Origin: Pelagibacteraceae bacterium
GTDB lineage: Bacteria; Pseudomonadota; Alphaproteobacteria; HIMB59; GCA-002718135
DNA length: 64,000 nt
Direction of reading: 5' to 3'
Assembly: GCA_002718135.1 (NCBI GenBank)
Contig: PBDN01000003.1
Span: 1 to 64,000, forward strand
A program made the translations under genes and the position numbers. The notes under the pieces are model-generated. The model made no database searches, had not been told where the DNA came from, and saw only the letters and a list, made by a program, of their open reading frames with translations. Of the stretch, positions 1 through 9,048 are shown one piece after another (position 1 is the first letter of the stretch; every line of letters begins with the position of its first letter).

Positions 1-916
1 CAATATCACAAGATTCATGCGCTAAACAATAATCTTTGCCGCCAGTTTCTCCAACAATTCTTGGGTACGTTTTATATTGACTAATATTTGATCCAATCGT
101 TTCCCAAATATGATTAAAAGTATTTGTTGATCCTGTAAAGTGAACACCTGCCAATGAGGAATGATTTAATATTGGGTCACCAACAGTAGAGCCAGAACCA
201 GGTAAAAAATTAATTACTCCGTCAGGTAAACCCGCTTCCTTAAGTAATTTCATCAAGAAATAGCAAGCATAAACTGCGGAAGAGGCAGGTTTCCAAACTG
301 AAACATTACCCATAATTGCGGGAGCCGTGGGCAGGTTGCCAGCAATTGAGGTAAAATTGAACGGAGTGATTGCAAAAATAAAACCTTCAAGTGGTCTATA
401 TTCAAGTGAATTTTTCATTCCAGCAGGTGAAATCAATTCCTGTTTATTATGTATATTTTTTGCATATAGCGCATTGAAATTAAAAAAATCTATAAGTTCG
501 CAGGCAGCATCAATCTCTGCTTGGAATGCATTTTTACTTTGATTAAGCATTGTGGCAGCGTTCATTGTATCTCTCCATTTACCAGCAAGTAGGGTAGCGG
601 CTTTATGAAAAATATCGATTCTGTAATCAAGATCAGTTTTAGACCATTCATTCCAGGTCTCGAGCGAAGATTCAATTGCCTGAAGCGCTAAATCTTTATC
701 GGCCTTATGATAATTGGCTAGAACATGTTGATGGTCATGCGGCATTACGCATTTTTCAGTATCATTCGTTAAAATTTTTTCTCCATTGATTATTATTGGT
801 ATTTCAATCTCATTTGAACAAAGCTCATCGTACCTTTTTTGCAATGATGATCTTTCTTTGGAGCCAATTTCATAAGATTTTACTGGTTCATTGATTAAGC
901 TTTTTATTTGATTCAT
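1..916 (-). CDS. 1-pyrroline-5-carboxylate dehydrogenase, N-terminal part (runs off window)
   Basis: This is the NAD-dependent aldehyde dehydrogenase that oxidises glutamate semialdehyde to glutamate in proline catabolism. About 305 residues are visible from ATG at 916; the C-terminal half, with the catalytic Cys, lies beyond the left edge. The translation has the P5CDH-specific stretch LEGFIFAITPFNFTSIAGN, followed by the cofactor segment GNVSVWKPAS and the ETGGKD motif carrying the general-base Glu. Known family: the order and wording match ALDH4A1-type P5CDH rather than generic ALDHs. No Shine-Dalgarno is evident. It is transcribed away from the dusB gene behind it on the same strand. A proline dehydrogenase may lie off-window; that is not seen. 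Confidence 0.9.
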   Translation of the reverse strand, partial: MNQIKSLINEPVKSYEIGSKERSSLQKRYDELCSNEIEIPIIINGEKILTNDTEKCVMPHDHQHVLANYHKADKDLALQAIESSLETWNEWSKTDLDYRIDIFHKAATLLAGKWRDTMNAATMLNQSKNAFQAEIDAACELIDFFNFNALYAKNIHNKQELISPAGMKNSLEYRPLEGFIFAITPFNFTSIAGNLPTAPAIMGNVSVWKPASSAVYACYFLMKLLKEAGLPDGVINFLPGSGSTVGDPILNHSSLAGVHFTGSTNTFNHIWETIGSNISQYKTYPRIVGETGGKDYCLAHESCDI

Positions 917-1000
917 AATTTTTTTGTTATATATCGTTGTTTATTATTGGAAAAATTGCACTTTATTTTAAGAAAAGATTATATAAAGTTGAGCGATATA

Positions 1001-1981
1001 TTAAAGATTTTCGTTAGCAAAACTTTCAAATAATTTTAATTCATTTTTCATCACTTCAAATGTTCCAGCGGTCACTAGCTTTTGTCTTAAATGCGCTGCT
1101 CCAGGAAATCCTTTTAAATAGTTTGACAGATGTTTCCTCATTAGATTCATTCCAGTCGAACTTCCACGATCTTCTATTAGTAATCTGAAATGGATATTAC
1201 ACATTTTTGCAATTTCCACTAATGATGGTGGACCTAAATGATTTAATTCATTAAATAAATTTTTAGCTTGTCTAAAAATCCATGGATTACCCTGAGCTGC
1301 ACGTGCAATCATGACAGCATCACATTGCGTATAATCAAACATTTTTTTAATGTCATCTACACAAAATATATCTCCGTTTCCAATTACTGGTATCGAAACA
1401 TTCTCTTTTAGGGTTTTGATTAGATCCCAGTTCGCTCTTCCTCTGTATCTTTGTTTAGTAGTCCTTGGATGAAGTGTGATTGCTTTCACACCAATATTTT
1501 GCAATCTGTATCCAACCTCTGATACAATAATATTTTTATCATCCCAGCCAGCTCTCATTTTTACAGTAACTGGAGTATCGGGCACTGCCTCGATAACTGC
1601 CTTGGTGATCTCATCCATTAAACATAGGTCCTTTAACGCTGCAGAACCGCCTCCTTTCTTTGTCACCTTAGGTACTGGGCAGCCATAGTTAATATCAATG
1701 ATATCAGGGTTAAAATTATTTTTAACAAATGATGCTGCTTTGCTCATTGTTTCTGGGTCGTTACCAAAAATTTGAATTCCAATAGGTCTTTCCTCATCTG
1801 AAAAACGTATCATTTCAAGTGTGCGGATATTTTCACGAATGATTCCATCTGCTGATACGAATTCTGAATAAACCAGACCCGCACCCATTCTTTTGCATAA
1901 TACTCTGAATGGATAATCTGTAAATCCCGCCATCGGAGCAAGGAGCACAGGAAAGTCAATCTTGATTTTTCCAATTTTCAT
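1001..1981 (-). CDS. dusB: tRNA-dihydrouridine synthase
   Basis: An FMN-dependent enzyme that reduces uridines in the tRNA D-loop to dihydrouridine. At 326 residues it is full length for the Dus family. The N-terminus reads LLAPMAGFTDYPFR (flavin-binding start of the TIM barrel). The signature DINYGCPVPKVTKKGGGSA contains the catalytic Cys, followed by KMRAGWDD and the phosphate-binding IGNGDI. The helical C-terminal domain is present. The DusB/Nif3-like subgroup is favoured by the CPVPKV wording, but the exact paralogue (A, B or C) is inferred. It is divergent from rpmB, with a 94-base shared upstream region. Confidence 0.93.
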   Translation of the reverse strand: MKIGKIKIDFPVLLAPMAGFTDYPFRVLCKRMGAGLVYSEFVSADGIIRENIRTLEMIRFSDEERPIGIQIFGNDPETMSKAASFVKNNFNPDIIDINYGCPVPKVTKKGGGSAALKDLCLMDEITKAVIEAVPDTPVTVKMRAGWDDKNIIVSEVGYRLQNIGVKAITLHPRTTKQRYRGRANWDLIKTLKENVSIPVIGNGDIFCVDDIKKMFDYTQCDAVMIARAAQGNPWIFRQAKNLFNELNHLGPPSLVEIAKMCNIHFRLLIEDRGSSTGMNLMRKHLSNYLKGFPGAAHLRQKLVTAGTFEVMKNELKLFESFANENL

Positions 1982-2075
1982 TTGTCTATTAAAAAAGAAA
2001 ATGTAATTTTTCTGGCTATATTATTAGCATTTGAATAACTTAAAATTAAATAAAAAATAAATACAGAGAGAAATA

Positions 2076-2312
2076 ATGAGTAGAGTTTGTGATGTAACAG
2101 GAAAGAAGCCGATGTTTGGTAACAACGTTAGTCATGCGCACAATAAATCTCGTAGAAGGTTTAATATCAATCTTCAAAAAAAACGTTTCTGGTTAGCAGA
2201 TGAAAAAAGATATGTAACACTTCGAGTTTCCACACGTGGTTTACGTATCATTGATAAAAAAGGTATCAGAAAAGTACTTAATGAACTAAAGGCAAAGGGT
2301 AAAAAGATTTAG
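2076..2312 (+). CDS. rpmB: 50S ribosomal protein L28
   Basis: A 78-residue ribosomal protein of the large subunit. It opens with the family signature [21 protein letters not shown], followed by the basic [17 protein letters not shown] segment and the [19 protein letters not shown] core; the length is normal. A purine-rich GAGAG lies 8-12 bases before the ATG and acts as ribosome-binding site. It is a monocistronic plus-strand gene between the divergent dusB and the convergent ftsZ. No rpmG (L33) follows, unlike the common rpmB-rpmG arrangement. Confidence 0.97.
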   Translation: MSRVCDVTGKKPMFGNNVSHAHNKSRRRFNINLQKKRFWLADEKRYVTLRVSTRGLRIIDKKGIRKVLNELKAKGKKI

Positions 2313-2391
2313 CCCTTTCTTTAAATAGGTTTTAATTACTTCTCGTTTAAAACCATGTCATTAAATTTTCAAATATAGCTTTAGTATTATC

Positions 2392-3576
2392 TTACCCATC
2401 TTGTTGCTTTCTTAAAAAAGCAGGAACTTCAAGCCTTTTTTCATATATCGCAGGTGAATCTTTTGTATCATCAAAAATCAGCCTCTGATCGTCCTCCTCA
2501 CTTACTGATTCTATAGCATTTTCTTTTTGATAATGAAGCGGCTCATTTACTTGATCTAGAAGTTCTCTGGTTGGTACGGACTTTTCAACAGTTTTTAATG
2601 CTTCTGCATCTATACTCATAGTGTTGAATCCGGTTGAAATTACTGTCACCTGAATATCATCTTTCATATTCGGATCGATAACTGCTCCAACAATAATATT
2701 TGCAGATTCTCCAGCCTCTTCAAGGATAATACTTGTAGCCTCGTCAATCTCATGTAAGGTAATATTATCGCCTCCAGTAATATTCACTAAAACACCTTGT
2801 GCTCCAGCTATTGACGCATTGTCTAATAGTGGGCTTGAAATTGCCTGTTGTGCAGCGAGCGCAGCACGTTCTTCTCCTTGTGCAATCCCAGTACCCATAA
2901 TAGCTTCTCCCATGTTTTTCATAATTGTTTCAACATCAGCAAAATCTAGATTGATCATACCATGAACATTTATCAAATCAGAGATGCCTTTGGCTGCTTG
3001 ATGTAGTATACCATCAGCCATTTTGAAAGCTTCTGGTAGGGTAGTAGATTTATCAACAACTGATAAAAGTTTTTGATTTGGAATTGCAATCAATGTATCG
3101 CAGGATTTTTTCATTTCTGCTATTCCCTCTAATGCACGATTATATCTTTTCGGACCCTCAAATTTAAATGGTAATGTAACGATGCCAACTGTTAATATCC
3201 CTAATTCTCTTGAAATTTGAGCAATCATAGGAGCCGCACCAGTACCTGTTCCGCCGCCCATTCCACCGGTAATAAATGCCATGTCTGCACCTTCAAGTAA
3301 ATTATAGATAATTTCACTATCGGCTTCGGCTGCATTTTTACCAACACTTGAATTGGCTCCTGCACCCAATCCTTTTGTTAGGTTTTTACCGATTTGTATC
3401 TTGTGTTCTGCTGGATTATTATCTAAATCTTGTGCATCGGTATTGATTGCGATAAAATCGACTCCCTGCATTCCAGATGTAATCATACGATTTACTGCAT
3501 TTCCTCCTGCACCGCCAACTCCGACAACTTTTAGGTTTGCTTTTTGCTCTGATAAACTATCGAATTCGAATAACAT
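2392..3576 (-). CDS. ftsZ: Cell division protein FtsZ
   Basis: The tubulin-like GTPase that forms the cytokinetic ring. At 394 residues the length is typical. The N-terminal GTPase domain has [12 protein letters not shown] and the tubulin signature [13 protein letters not shown]. The T7 synergy loop [11 protein letters not shown] supplies catalytic acid to the neighbouring subunit. After a variable linker the C-terminal peptide [10 protein letters not shown] matches the FtsA-binding tail. The ATG is preceded by AAGGAG seven bases upstream, one of the best Shine-Dalgarno sites in the window, consistent with high expression at the end of the dcw cluster. It lies 24 bases after ftsA and converges with rpmB. 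Confidence 0.98.
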   Translation of the reverse strand: MLFEFDSLSEQKANLKVVGVGGAGGNAVNRMITSGMQGVDFIAINTDAQDLDNNPAEHKIQIGKNLTKGLGAGANSSVGKNAAEADSEIIYNLLEGADMAFITGGMGGGTGTGAAPMIAQISRELGILTVGIVTLPFKFEGPKRYNRALEGIAEMKKSCDTLIAIPNQKLLSVVDKSTTLPEAFKMADGILHQAAKGISDLINVHGMINLDFADVETIMKNMGEAIMGTGIAQGEERAALAAQQAISSPLLDNASIAGAQGVLVNITGGDNITLHEIDEATSIILEEAGESANIIVGAVIDPNMKDDIQVTVISTGFNTMSIDAEALKTVEKSVPTRELLDQVNEPLHYQKENAIESVSEEDDQRLIFDDTKDSPAIYEKRLEVPAFLRKQQDG

Positions 3577-3583
3577 ATATATT

Positions 3584-3589
3584 CTCCTT
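3584..3589 (-). promoter_or_regulatory. Strong ribosome-binding site of ftsZ
   Basis: On the minus strand the hexamer AAGGAG lies seven bases before the ftsZ ATG. Most other genes in the dcw cluster have weak or no Shine-Dalgarno and rely on stop/start overlaps, so this site suggests independent, boosted initiation of ftsZ. The sequence is seen; the boost is inferred. Confidence 0.75.
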
Positions 3590-3600
3590 TGGTTTGTGGA

Positions 3601-4872
3601 TTAAAAAAAATCTTTAAATAATTGTTTAAGTTTTTCAAAAAAAGATGTAGATGTCCCATTTAATCTTTTTTGTTCATTAGAATGCAGGGGCCATAGTAAT
3701 AGGCCCAGTAATGTTGAATTTATTGGATTATCTGCAAAGTTTTTGTTACCTTGAATATTTATAGTTGGTTTTCCTATTCTAATTGGTATTCTTAACATTT
3801 CTTTAGCAAAAGGAATAATATTTTTTAGCTGGGATCCACCGCCAGTTAATACTGCACCATATGTAAGCGAATTATTAATACCAGATCTATTTATTTCATT
3901 CTGAGCTAGCTGGAAAATCTCTTCCATTCTAGCCTCTACATATTTAGATAGTTCATTTTCAGATATTTTCTGGACATCGCTATCATTATTATTTGATGGA
4001 ATCTCAATGTCTAGCTTGGATGAAGAAAGAGAGGCTTTTGCTGATGCATATTGAATTTTTATTTCTTCAGCCTGATCAATACTAATTCTAAGCATAACTG
4101 CTATGTCATTTGTTATACTTGCCGAACCAATTGGAATAACCGCTGAATGACGTACTGCGCCATCCTTAAAAATTGCTACCCCAGTTGTTGTTGATCCAAT
4201 GTCAATCAAAGAAACGCCCAATTTTATTTCATCTTTCGTAAGAGTAGATATTGCTGCAGCAAGAGGTTTGAAAACCAAGCCACTTATGTTTATTCCAATC
4301 TCTTCAGCAGATTCAACTAAATTTTTCATTGCAGAAGTTGCAGCTGTTACTAAGTGCACATGACCTTCAAGCCTCCTGCCAGATAGTCCAATAGGGTTAT
4401 CAATTTTTTCGAGAGTATCAACAATGAATTCTTGAGGAATAGTATGTAATATGTCTCTATCTGGAGGCAATGCAATTCCTTGTGTTAGCTCCAAAACTCG
4501 ATTTATGTCTTTTTGAGTGATAGAGTTATTTTCAATTTCTCTATTTGTTGTGTTTCTGTTTAGAGCAACTGCACCTTGAGTATTCATACATTTAATGTGG
4601 TTACCAGTAAGTGATATAAATGCAGTATTAATTTTTTTATCGGCCATAATCTCTGCTTCATTTACTGCTACTTCCAATTGTTCAATTAATTGATTTCTAT
4701 TTGTAATTGCTCCTTGATTGAAACTTTCTTTTACTGCACATTTTCCAATGCCCAGTAATTTAATCCTTAAACTTTCTGGGTCGAAGGAACCTATGGCGCA
4801 GTAAATATTCTCTGAGCCTATATCTATACCAGCGACTAAAGTATTATTTCTAATATTATTTATACCTTGCAT
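3601..4872 (-). CDS. ftsA: Cell division protein FtsA
   Basis: An actin-like ATPase that tethers FtsZ to the inner membrane. It has 423 residues. Visible are the phosphate-1 loop VAGIDIGSENIYCAIG, the phosphate-2 loop SLIDIGSTTTGVAIF and the adenosine motif GAVLTGGGSQL. The SHS2/1C insert follows the first loop (QEFIVD, GRRLEGHVH). The C-terminus FFEKLKQLFKDFF fits the conserved amphipathic membrane-targeting helix. It is separated from ftsQ upstream by one base and precedes ftsZ by 24 bases, the canonical ftsQAZ order. Confidence 0.96.
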   Translation of the reverse strand: MQGINNIRNNTLVAGIDIGSENIYCAIGSFDPESLRIKLLGIGKCAVKESFNQGAITNRNQLIEQLEVAVNEAEIMADKKINTAFISLTGNHIKCMNTQGAVALNRNTTNREIENNSITQKDINRVLELTQGIALPPDRDILHTIPQEFIVDTLEKIDNPIGLSGRRLEGHVHLVTAATSAMKNLVESAEEIGINISGLVFKPLAAAISTLTKDEIKLGVSLIDIGSTTTGVAIFKDGAVRHSAVIPIGSASITNDIAVMLRISIDQAEEIKIQYASAKASLSSSKLDIEIPSNNNDSDVQKISENELSKYVEARMEEIFQLAQNEINRSGINNSLTYGAVLTGGGSQLKNIIPFAKEMLRIPIRIGKPTINIQGNKNFADNPINSTLLGLLLWPLHSNEQKRLNGTSTSFFEKLKQLFKDFF

Positions 4873-4873
4873 T

Positions 4874-5641
4874 TTACTCTTTTACAATGACTTGATTATT
4901 GTATCTCATATCGAGGTAAGCAAAGTCAGTGATATTTTTTTTGTTGCCCATGGTTTTTTCAAAAGCTCGCAATAAATCTATTTTATAATGCGTATCACTA
5001 TTTCCAAGCATTATTTTCGTTGGATTCTCAGCAAGAACCAAATTGATTTCATCATTATTAGTTAAAAATATTTCTGAAATATTATGGTATAAATCAGGAT
5101 GGTTTTGATTAAGAAGCCTAAGCCAGTCGATTGTATCTTTTATTTTTACAGATAAAGCTTTTTCCCCAATTGGATAGAGTTTTGGTTCCGAATTAAACCT
5201 AGATAGTGTAGGAACACTGTAGCTTTTGACTTGTTCAATATGTGGTATTACAAAGCAGTGCTCATCAAGCATTATCATTTGATCTGGACCACTGTTAACT
5301 CTTGCAAATGGAACTCTTTCGGAAATTTCTAGAATTACTTTATCAGGATACCTATGGCTGAGTCTTGCTCCTTTTATAAATGGATGTTCATAAATTTTAT
5401 CTAATAAGATATTAATATCTGAATGAAAATTTCCGGCATCAAAAGAGCTTTCCAAGTATTGTAAATAGTAATCACTTCCTAAAACTGAAGTTCCACAAAT
5501 ATAAATATTAGTTTGATTTAATGAAGATTTTTTTTCACCCCAGAAGTATGATAACCAGATTAACATTATTATCGATGATACGGTAAAAACCCTAGTGATG
5601 GCAGTTAGTAAATCTTTTATGTGCGCTCTATTAGCTTTCAT
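4874..5641 (-). CDS. ftsQ: Cell division protein FtsQ/DivIB
   Basis: A bitopic divisome protein that bridges early and late division proteins in the periplasm. I chose ATG at 5641, giving 255 residues and an 11-base overlap with murB; a TTG at 5665 in the same frame would add eight residues but has no better ribosome site. A short cytoplasmic N-terminus is followed by one membrane segment (VSSIIMLIWLSYFWG), then a POTRA domain with the characteristic GARLSHRYPDKVILEISERV run, then the FtsQ C-terminal beta domain. The similarity is weak as usual for FtsQ, so the call rests partly on position between murB and ftsA. Confidence 0.88.
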   Translation of the reverse strand: MKANRAHIKDLLTAITRVFTVSSIIMLIWLSYFWGEKKSSLNQTNIYICGTSVLGSDYYLQYLESSFDAGNFHSDINILLDKIYEHPFIKGARLSHRYPDKVILEISERVPFARVNSGPDQMIMLDEHCFVIPHIEQVKSYSVPTLSRFNSEPKLYPIGEKALSVKIKDTIDWLRLLNQNHPDLYHNISEIFLTNNDEINLVLAENPTKIMLGNSDTHYKIDLLRAFEKTMGNKKNITDFAYLDMRYNNQVIVKE

Positions 5642-6557
5642 AGGGATATAAATCTGAACTTTCAAAGCCTATTGTTTTTATTTCTAATTCTAGCATTATT
5701 CCAAATTTTTCATATATTTTTTTTCTGCTTAGTCTAATTAAACCAGTAATATCAATTGCTTTTGCGTTTCCATGATTAATAAAAAAGTTTGCATGATGGG
5801 TAGATATTTCTGCTCCTCCAATTCGTGTTCCTTTTAAGCCAACTTCATCAATTAAAAACCCTGCTGCTAGCTTATCATGAGGGTTTTTGAAAACGCTACC
5901 TGCAGATCTGAATTTGAGAGGCTGACTGCTAATTCTGCCTTTGCTAGCTATAACTTTCTTTTTTTTAATCTCTGCTTTTGTAGCTTTACTTAATTCGAAC
6001 TTGGCTGATAAAATAAATTCGTTTGAATTAAATGATGAGTATCTATATTTAAACTCTAGGTCCTCAGGATACAATGTTTTTATTTTTCCATCGGTATTAA
6101 TAACATTCACAGATACCAAAAAATTTGATATTTCTGACCCCCATGCTCCTGCATTCATCATCAGTGCACCTCCTAAAGTTCCAGGAACACCTACCAAACT
6201 TTCTAAACCAGTTAAATTATGCTTTATAGACTCTTTTACTAACCTACCAAGCATGACACCTGATTCAGCATTTACTGTGCTTTTTTTGATAGTCAATGAT
6301 TTCAAAGCTTTAGCGGGAGTAATGATAATTCCATTAATTTTTTTATCATTAACCAATAGGTTAGATCCTGAACCAACGAAATAAAATTTTAAATTATTTT
6401 TATTTATTATTCTTATTATTTTTATTAAATCCTTTACATCATATGGTGTTATATAGGCTTTGACCTCCCCACCAATGCCATATGATGTGTGCTTTGCCAT
6501 ACTTTCATTTTCTAAAAGAATTCCTCGTAGATTTTTTTTTATTTCTGATATAATCAT
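5631..6557 (-). CDS. murB: UDP-N-acetylenolpyruvoylglucosamine reductase
   Basis: A flavoenzyme that reduces UDP-GlcNAc-enolpyruvate to UDP-MurNAc with NADPH. It has 308 residues. Motifs are KHTSYGIGGEVKAY and VGSGSNLLV (FAD site), GVPGTLGGALMMNAGAWG, RYRYSSF-like YRYSSFNSNE, GSVFKNP (active-site Ser) and GGAEISTHHANFFIN. The compact length and motif set fit the type II MurB of Bacteroidota-like and Gram-positive bacteria. It starts seven bases after murC and overlaps ftsQ. Confidence 0.95.
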   Translation of the reverse strand: MIISEIKKNLRGILLENESMAKHTSYGIGGEVKAYITPYDVKDLIKIIRIINKNNLKFYFVGSGSNLLVNDKKINGIIITPAKALKSLTIKKSTVNAESGVMLGRLVKESIKHNLTGLESLVGVPGTLGGALMMNAGAWGSEISNFLVSVNVINTDGKIKTLYPEDLEFKYRYSSFNSNEFILSAKFELSKATKAEIKKKKVIASKGRISSQPLKFRSAGSVFKNPHDKLAAGFLIDEVGLKGTRIGGAEISTHHANFFINHGNAKAIDITGLIRLSRKKIYEKFGIMLELEIKTIGFESSDLYPYES

Positions 6558-6563
6558 TGATAT

Positions 6564-7949
6564 TTAATTGCCATAATTTTCAATTAGGTATTCATTATAT
6601 TTATCACTGAAGCGCCATATATCGCCTGCACCCATTGTAATTACCATATCTTTAGGTTGAACTAATTGCTCTAAAATATTGTTTAAATCGTTCAGATCTT
6701 TTAGGTGGTGTGTGTTGTTATGACCTAGATGATTTAATTCATTTATAATTAATTTAGAGCTTATACTATCAATTGGTTTTTCTCTGGCTGGGTATATTTC
6801 AGTAATTATAATTAAATCCGATTTAAAAAGGGATTCTGCAAATTCTTTGAAGAAATCTCTTGTTCTGCTAAAAAGATGAGGCTGAAAAACACTAACGATT
6901 CTCTTATTCCATCCATTTTTTGCAGCATTGATTGTAGCTTTTACTTCAGTGGGGTGATGTGCGTAATCATCAACAACCAAAATATCTGTTTTATTTTTTT
7001 TTATTTCAAATCTTCTTCTTACACCTGTATAGCTATTTATACCCTTTTTTAATAATTCTAATGGGGTATCTATCTCTAATCCCAAAGCTATTGAAGCTAA
7101 AGAATTCAAAACATTATGTTTTCCAGGAACATTAATTTTAATTTCGCCTAAATCTTTATTTTTATGAAATAGACTGTACTTGGATTTGTTTCTAGCATAC
7201 TCAATATTTTTCGCACGATAATCAGCATTATCAGATAGTCCATATGTTGTGGTAGGTTTTTTTATTTTTGGCATAATTCTCATTAAAGAATCTGAATCAG
7301 CGCATAATATCACAGTTCCGTAAAACGGAACTGATTTACAAAATTGTAAAAAAGCATCTTCAATATCATTTATATCTTTGTAACAATCAGTGTGTTCCAT
7401 TTCTAGATTTGTAACAATTGCAATAGTCGGGTTTAGAGCTAAAAAACTTCTATCATACTCATCGGCTTCAACGACGATCAATTCACCTGATCCAAGCTTC
7501 ACATTTGTATTAAGGTTACTAACTAGTCCACCAACAACTAAAGTTGGGTCGTAGCCAGATTTTTCTAATATCATACCAATCATTGAGGATGTGGTCGTTT
7601 TTCCATGAGTTCCTCCTACTGCGATACTTGTTCGTTTTAAGTTTATTAATTCTCCAAGCATCTCTGCACGCCTTATGACAGGTATGGACCTGTCGATTGC
7701 TGATAAGATTTCAGGATTATCCAATGGTACAGCACTTGAATAAACTACCGCATCAGCGCCTCCAAGGTTATTTAAATCATGCCCAATTGAAATATTAATG
7801 CCTAGTGATTCTAATCTTACAACATTTTCTGAAGCTATTAAATCAGAGCCTGTAATCTTAAATCCAAGATTATTAAGTAATTCAGCTATACCGCTCATTC
7901 CAATACCACCAATGCCAATAAAATGAATAGATTTTACCTTTTTAAACAT
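6564..7949 (-). CDS. murC: UDP-N-acetylmuramate--L-alanine ligase
   Basis: It adds L-Ala to UDP-MurNAc with ATP. From ATG at 7949 the protein has 461 residues; this start overlaps the murG stop by eight bases (ATG..TAA), while the in-frame TTG at 7964 lacks support. Visible are the UDP-binding start IGIGGIGMSGIAELL, the Mur-ligase P-loop GTHGKTTTSSMIG, VVEADEYDRSFL with the acidic Mg site, VDDYAHHPTE and the C-terminal domain QPHLFSRTRDF and MGAGDIW. All Mur-ligase domains are intact. Confidence 0.96.
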   Translation of the reverse strand: MFKKVKSIHFIGIGGIGMSGIAELLNNLGFKITGSDLIASENVVRLESLGINISIGHDLNNLGGADAVVYSSAVPLDNPEILSAIDRSIPVIRRAEMLGELINLKRTSIAVGGTHGKTTTSSMIGMILEKSGYDPTLVVGGLVSNLNTNVKLGSGELIVVEADEYDRSFLALNPTIAIVTNLEMEHTDCYKDINDIEDAFLQFCKSVPFYGTVILCADSDSLMRIMPKIKKPTTTYGLSDNADYRAKNIEYARNKSKYSLFHKNKDLGEIKINVPGKHNVLNSLASIALGLEIDTPLELLKKGINSYTGVRRRFEIKKNKTDILVVDDYAHHPTEVKATINAAKNGWNKRIVSVFQPHLFSRTRDFFKEFAESLFKSDLIIITEIYPAREKPIDSISSKLIINELNHLGHNNTHHLKDLNDLNNILEQLVQPKDMVITMGAGDIWRFSDKYNEYLIENYGN

Positions 7950-9048
7950 TTGATACCATATCAATTATATGATCAGCTATTTTTTTTGTGGCATTAGGCT
8001 TACCTAATGCCTTCGCAGCAATAGACATTCTTTCTAAAGTTTTTTTATTATTTATCAAATGGTTGATTTTCTTAAACAGTTCATTTGAGTTTAAATCTTT
8101 TTCTTCAATTAGAATTGATGCCCCAGCTTGATAGAGTGTTTCAGCATTTTTCATTTGATGATTACCTGCAGCCGCAGCAAATGGTATTAATATACTTGGT
8201 TTACCACATGTTGTAACCTCAGACAAGGTTAGTGCTCCGCTTCTACAAACCACTAGGTTAGATAACGCATATGCACTAGCCATATCGTTAATAAATGGGA
8301 CTATTTTTATTGTGTTATTTTTGTATTTCTTGTATTTACTATAATCATTATCACCAGTTTGCCATAATACCTGAATAGATTCATTGTCAAATTTATTTAT
8401 AATACTTTCCATGGATTTATTTAAAACAGCTGACCCTTGACTACCACCAAAAACAAAAAGAGTATTCTTTTTAATATCCATGCCATATGCTTTTATGGCT
8501 ATTGTCTTATTTCCTGAAACAATATTGTTTCTTATTGGATTTCCTGTTAAGACTAGTTTATTATCAAAATTTAGATTATCAGTTTTGAATGCAGCGCAGA
8601 TTAAATTGGCTTTTTTTGAAAACCATCTTGTAGTTATTCCTGGGAAAGAATTTTGCTCTTGTAATACGATTGGAATAGATCTTTTTTGTATTGTTGCCAT
8701 AAATAGTGGAAGCGCACTGGCGTAGCCTCCGGTTCCTATAATCAATGTCGGATTAAATTCTTTAAAAAGTGCGCTAACTTTTAATAATGATCGTAAAATT
8801 CTATAAGGTAGAATTAAATTTTTCATTATACTAGCCAAACTAAATCCCCTTTGCAAACCTCTTATAGGTAATAATGTATGCAATAAGTCTTTCACTGGAT
8901 AAACTTTAGCCTCCAATCCAAAATTAGAGCCAATAAAGTGTATTTCGGCTTTAGGGAATCTTTCTTTAATTTCTTCACCTATAGCGATTGCGGGGAATAG
9001 GTGCCCGCCAGTTCCTCCACCAGCTATAACTATTCTAAAATTATCCAA
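7942..9048 (-). CDS. murG: Lipid II synthase (UDP-GlcNAc transferase) MurG
   Basis: A peripheral inner-membrane GT28 enzyme that transfers GlcNAc to lipid I to make lipid II. It has 368 residues. The N-terminus has the GGGTGGHLFPAIAIGEEI loop that contacts lipid I, the second G-loop IIGTGGYASALP, and QEQNSFPG. The C-terminal donor domain has FGGSQGSAVLN, CRSGALTLSEV and PFAAAAGNHQMKNAE. It overlaps ftsW by eight bases upstream and murC by eight bases downstream. Confidence 0.97.
   Translation of the reverse strand: MDNFRIVIAGGGTGGHLFPAIAIGEEIKERFPKAEIHFIGSNFGLEAKVYPVKDLLHTLLPIRGLQRGFSLASIMKNLILPYRILRSLLKVSALFKEFNPTLIIGTGGYASALPLFMATIQKRSIPIVLQEQNSFPGITTRWFSKKANLICAAFKTDNLNFDNKLVLTGNPIRNNIVSGNKTIAIKAYGMDIKKNTLFVFGGSQGSAVLNKSMESIINKFDNESIQVLWQTGDNDYSKYKKYKNNTIKIVPFINDMASAYALSNLVVCRSGALTLSEVTTCGKPSILIPFAAAAGNHQMKNAETLYQAGASILIEEKDLNSNELFKKINHLINNKKTLERMSIAAKALGKPNATKKIADHIIDMVSNV

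Noticed and set aside
2328..2354. Hairpin between rpmB and ftsZ (GGTTTTAA and TTAAAACC) as a bidirectional terminator
   Set aside because: The stem is AT-rich with an 11-base loop and no T-run follows on either strand.
5641..5665. TTG start at 5665 for ftsQ
   Set aside because: It would lie deeper inside murB and adds residues not typical of FtsQ; ATG 5641 is the simpler start.
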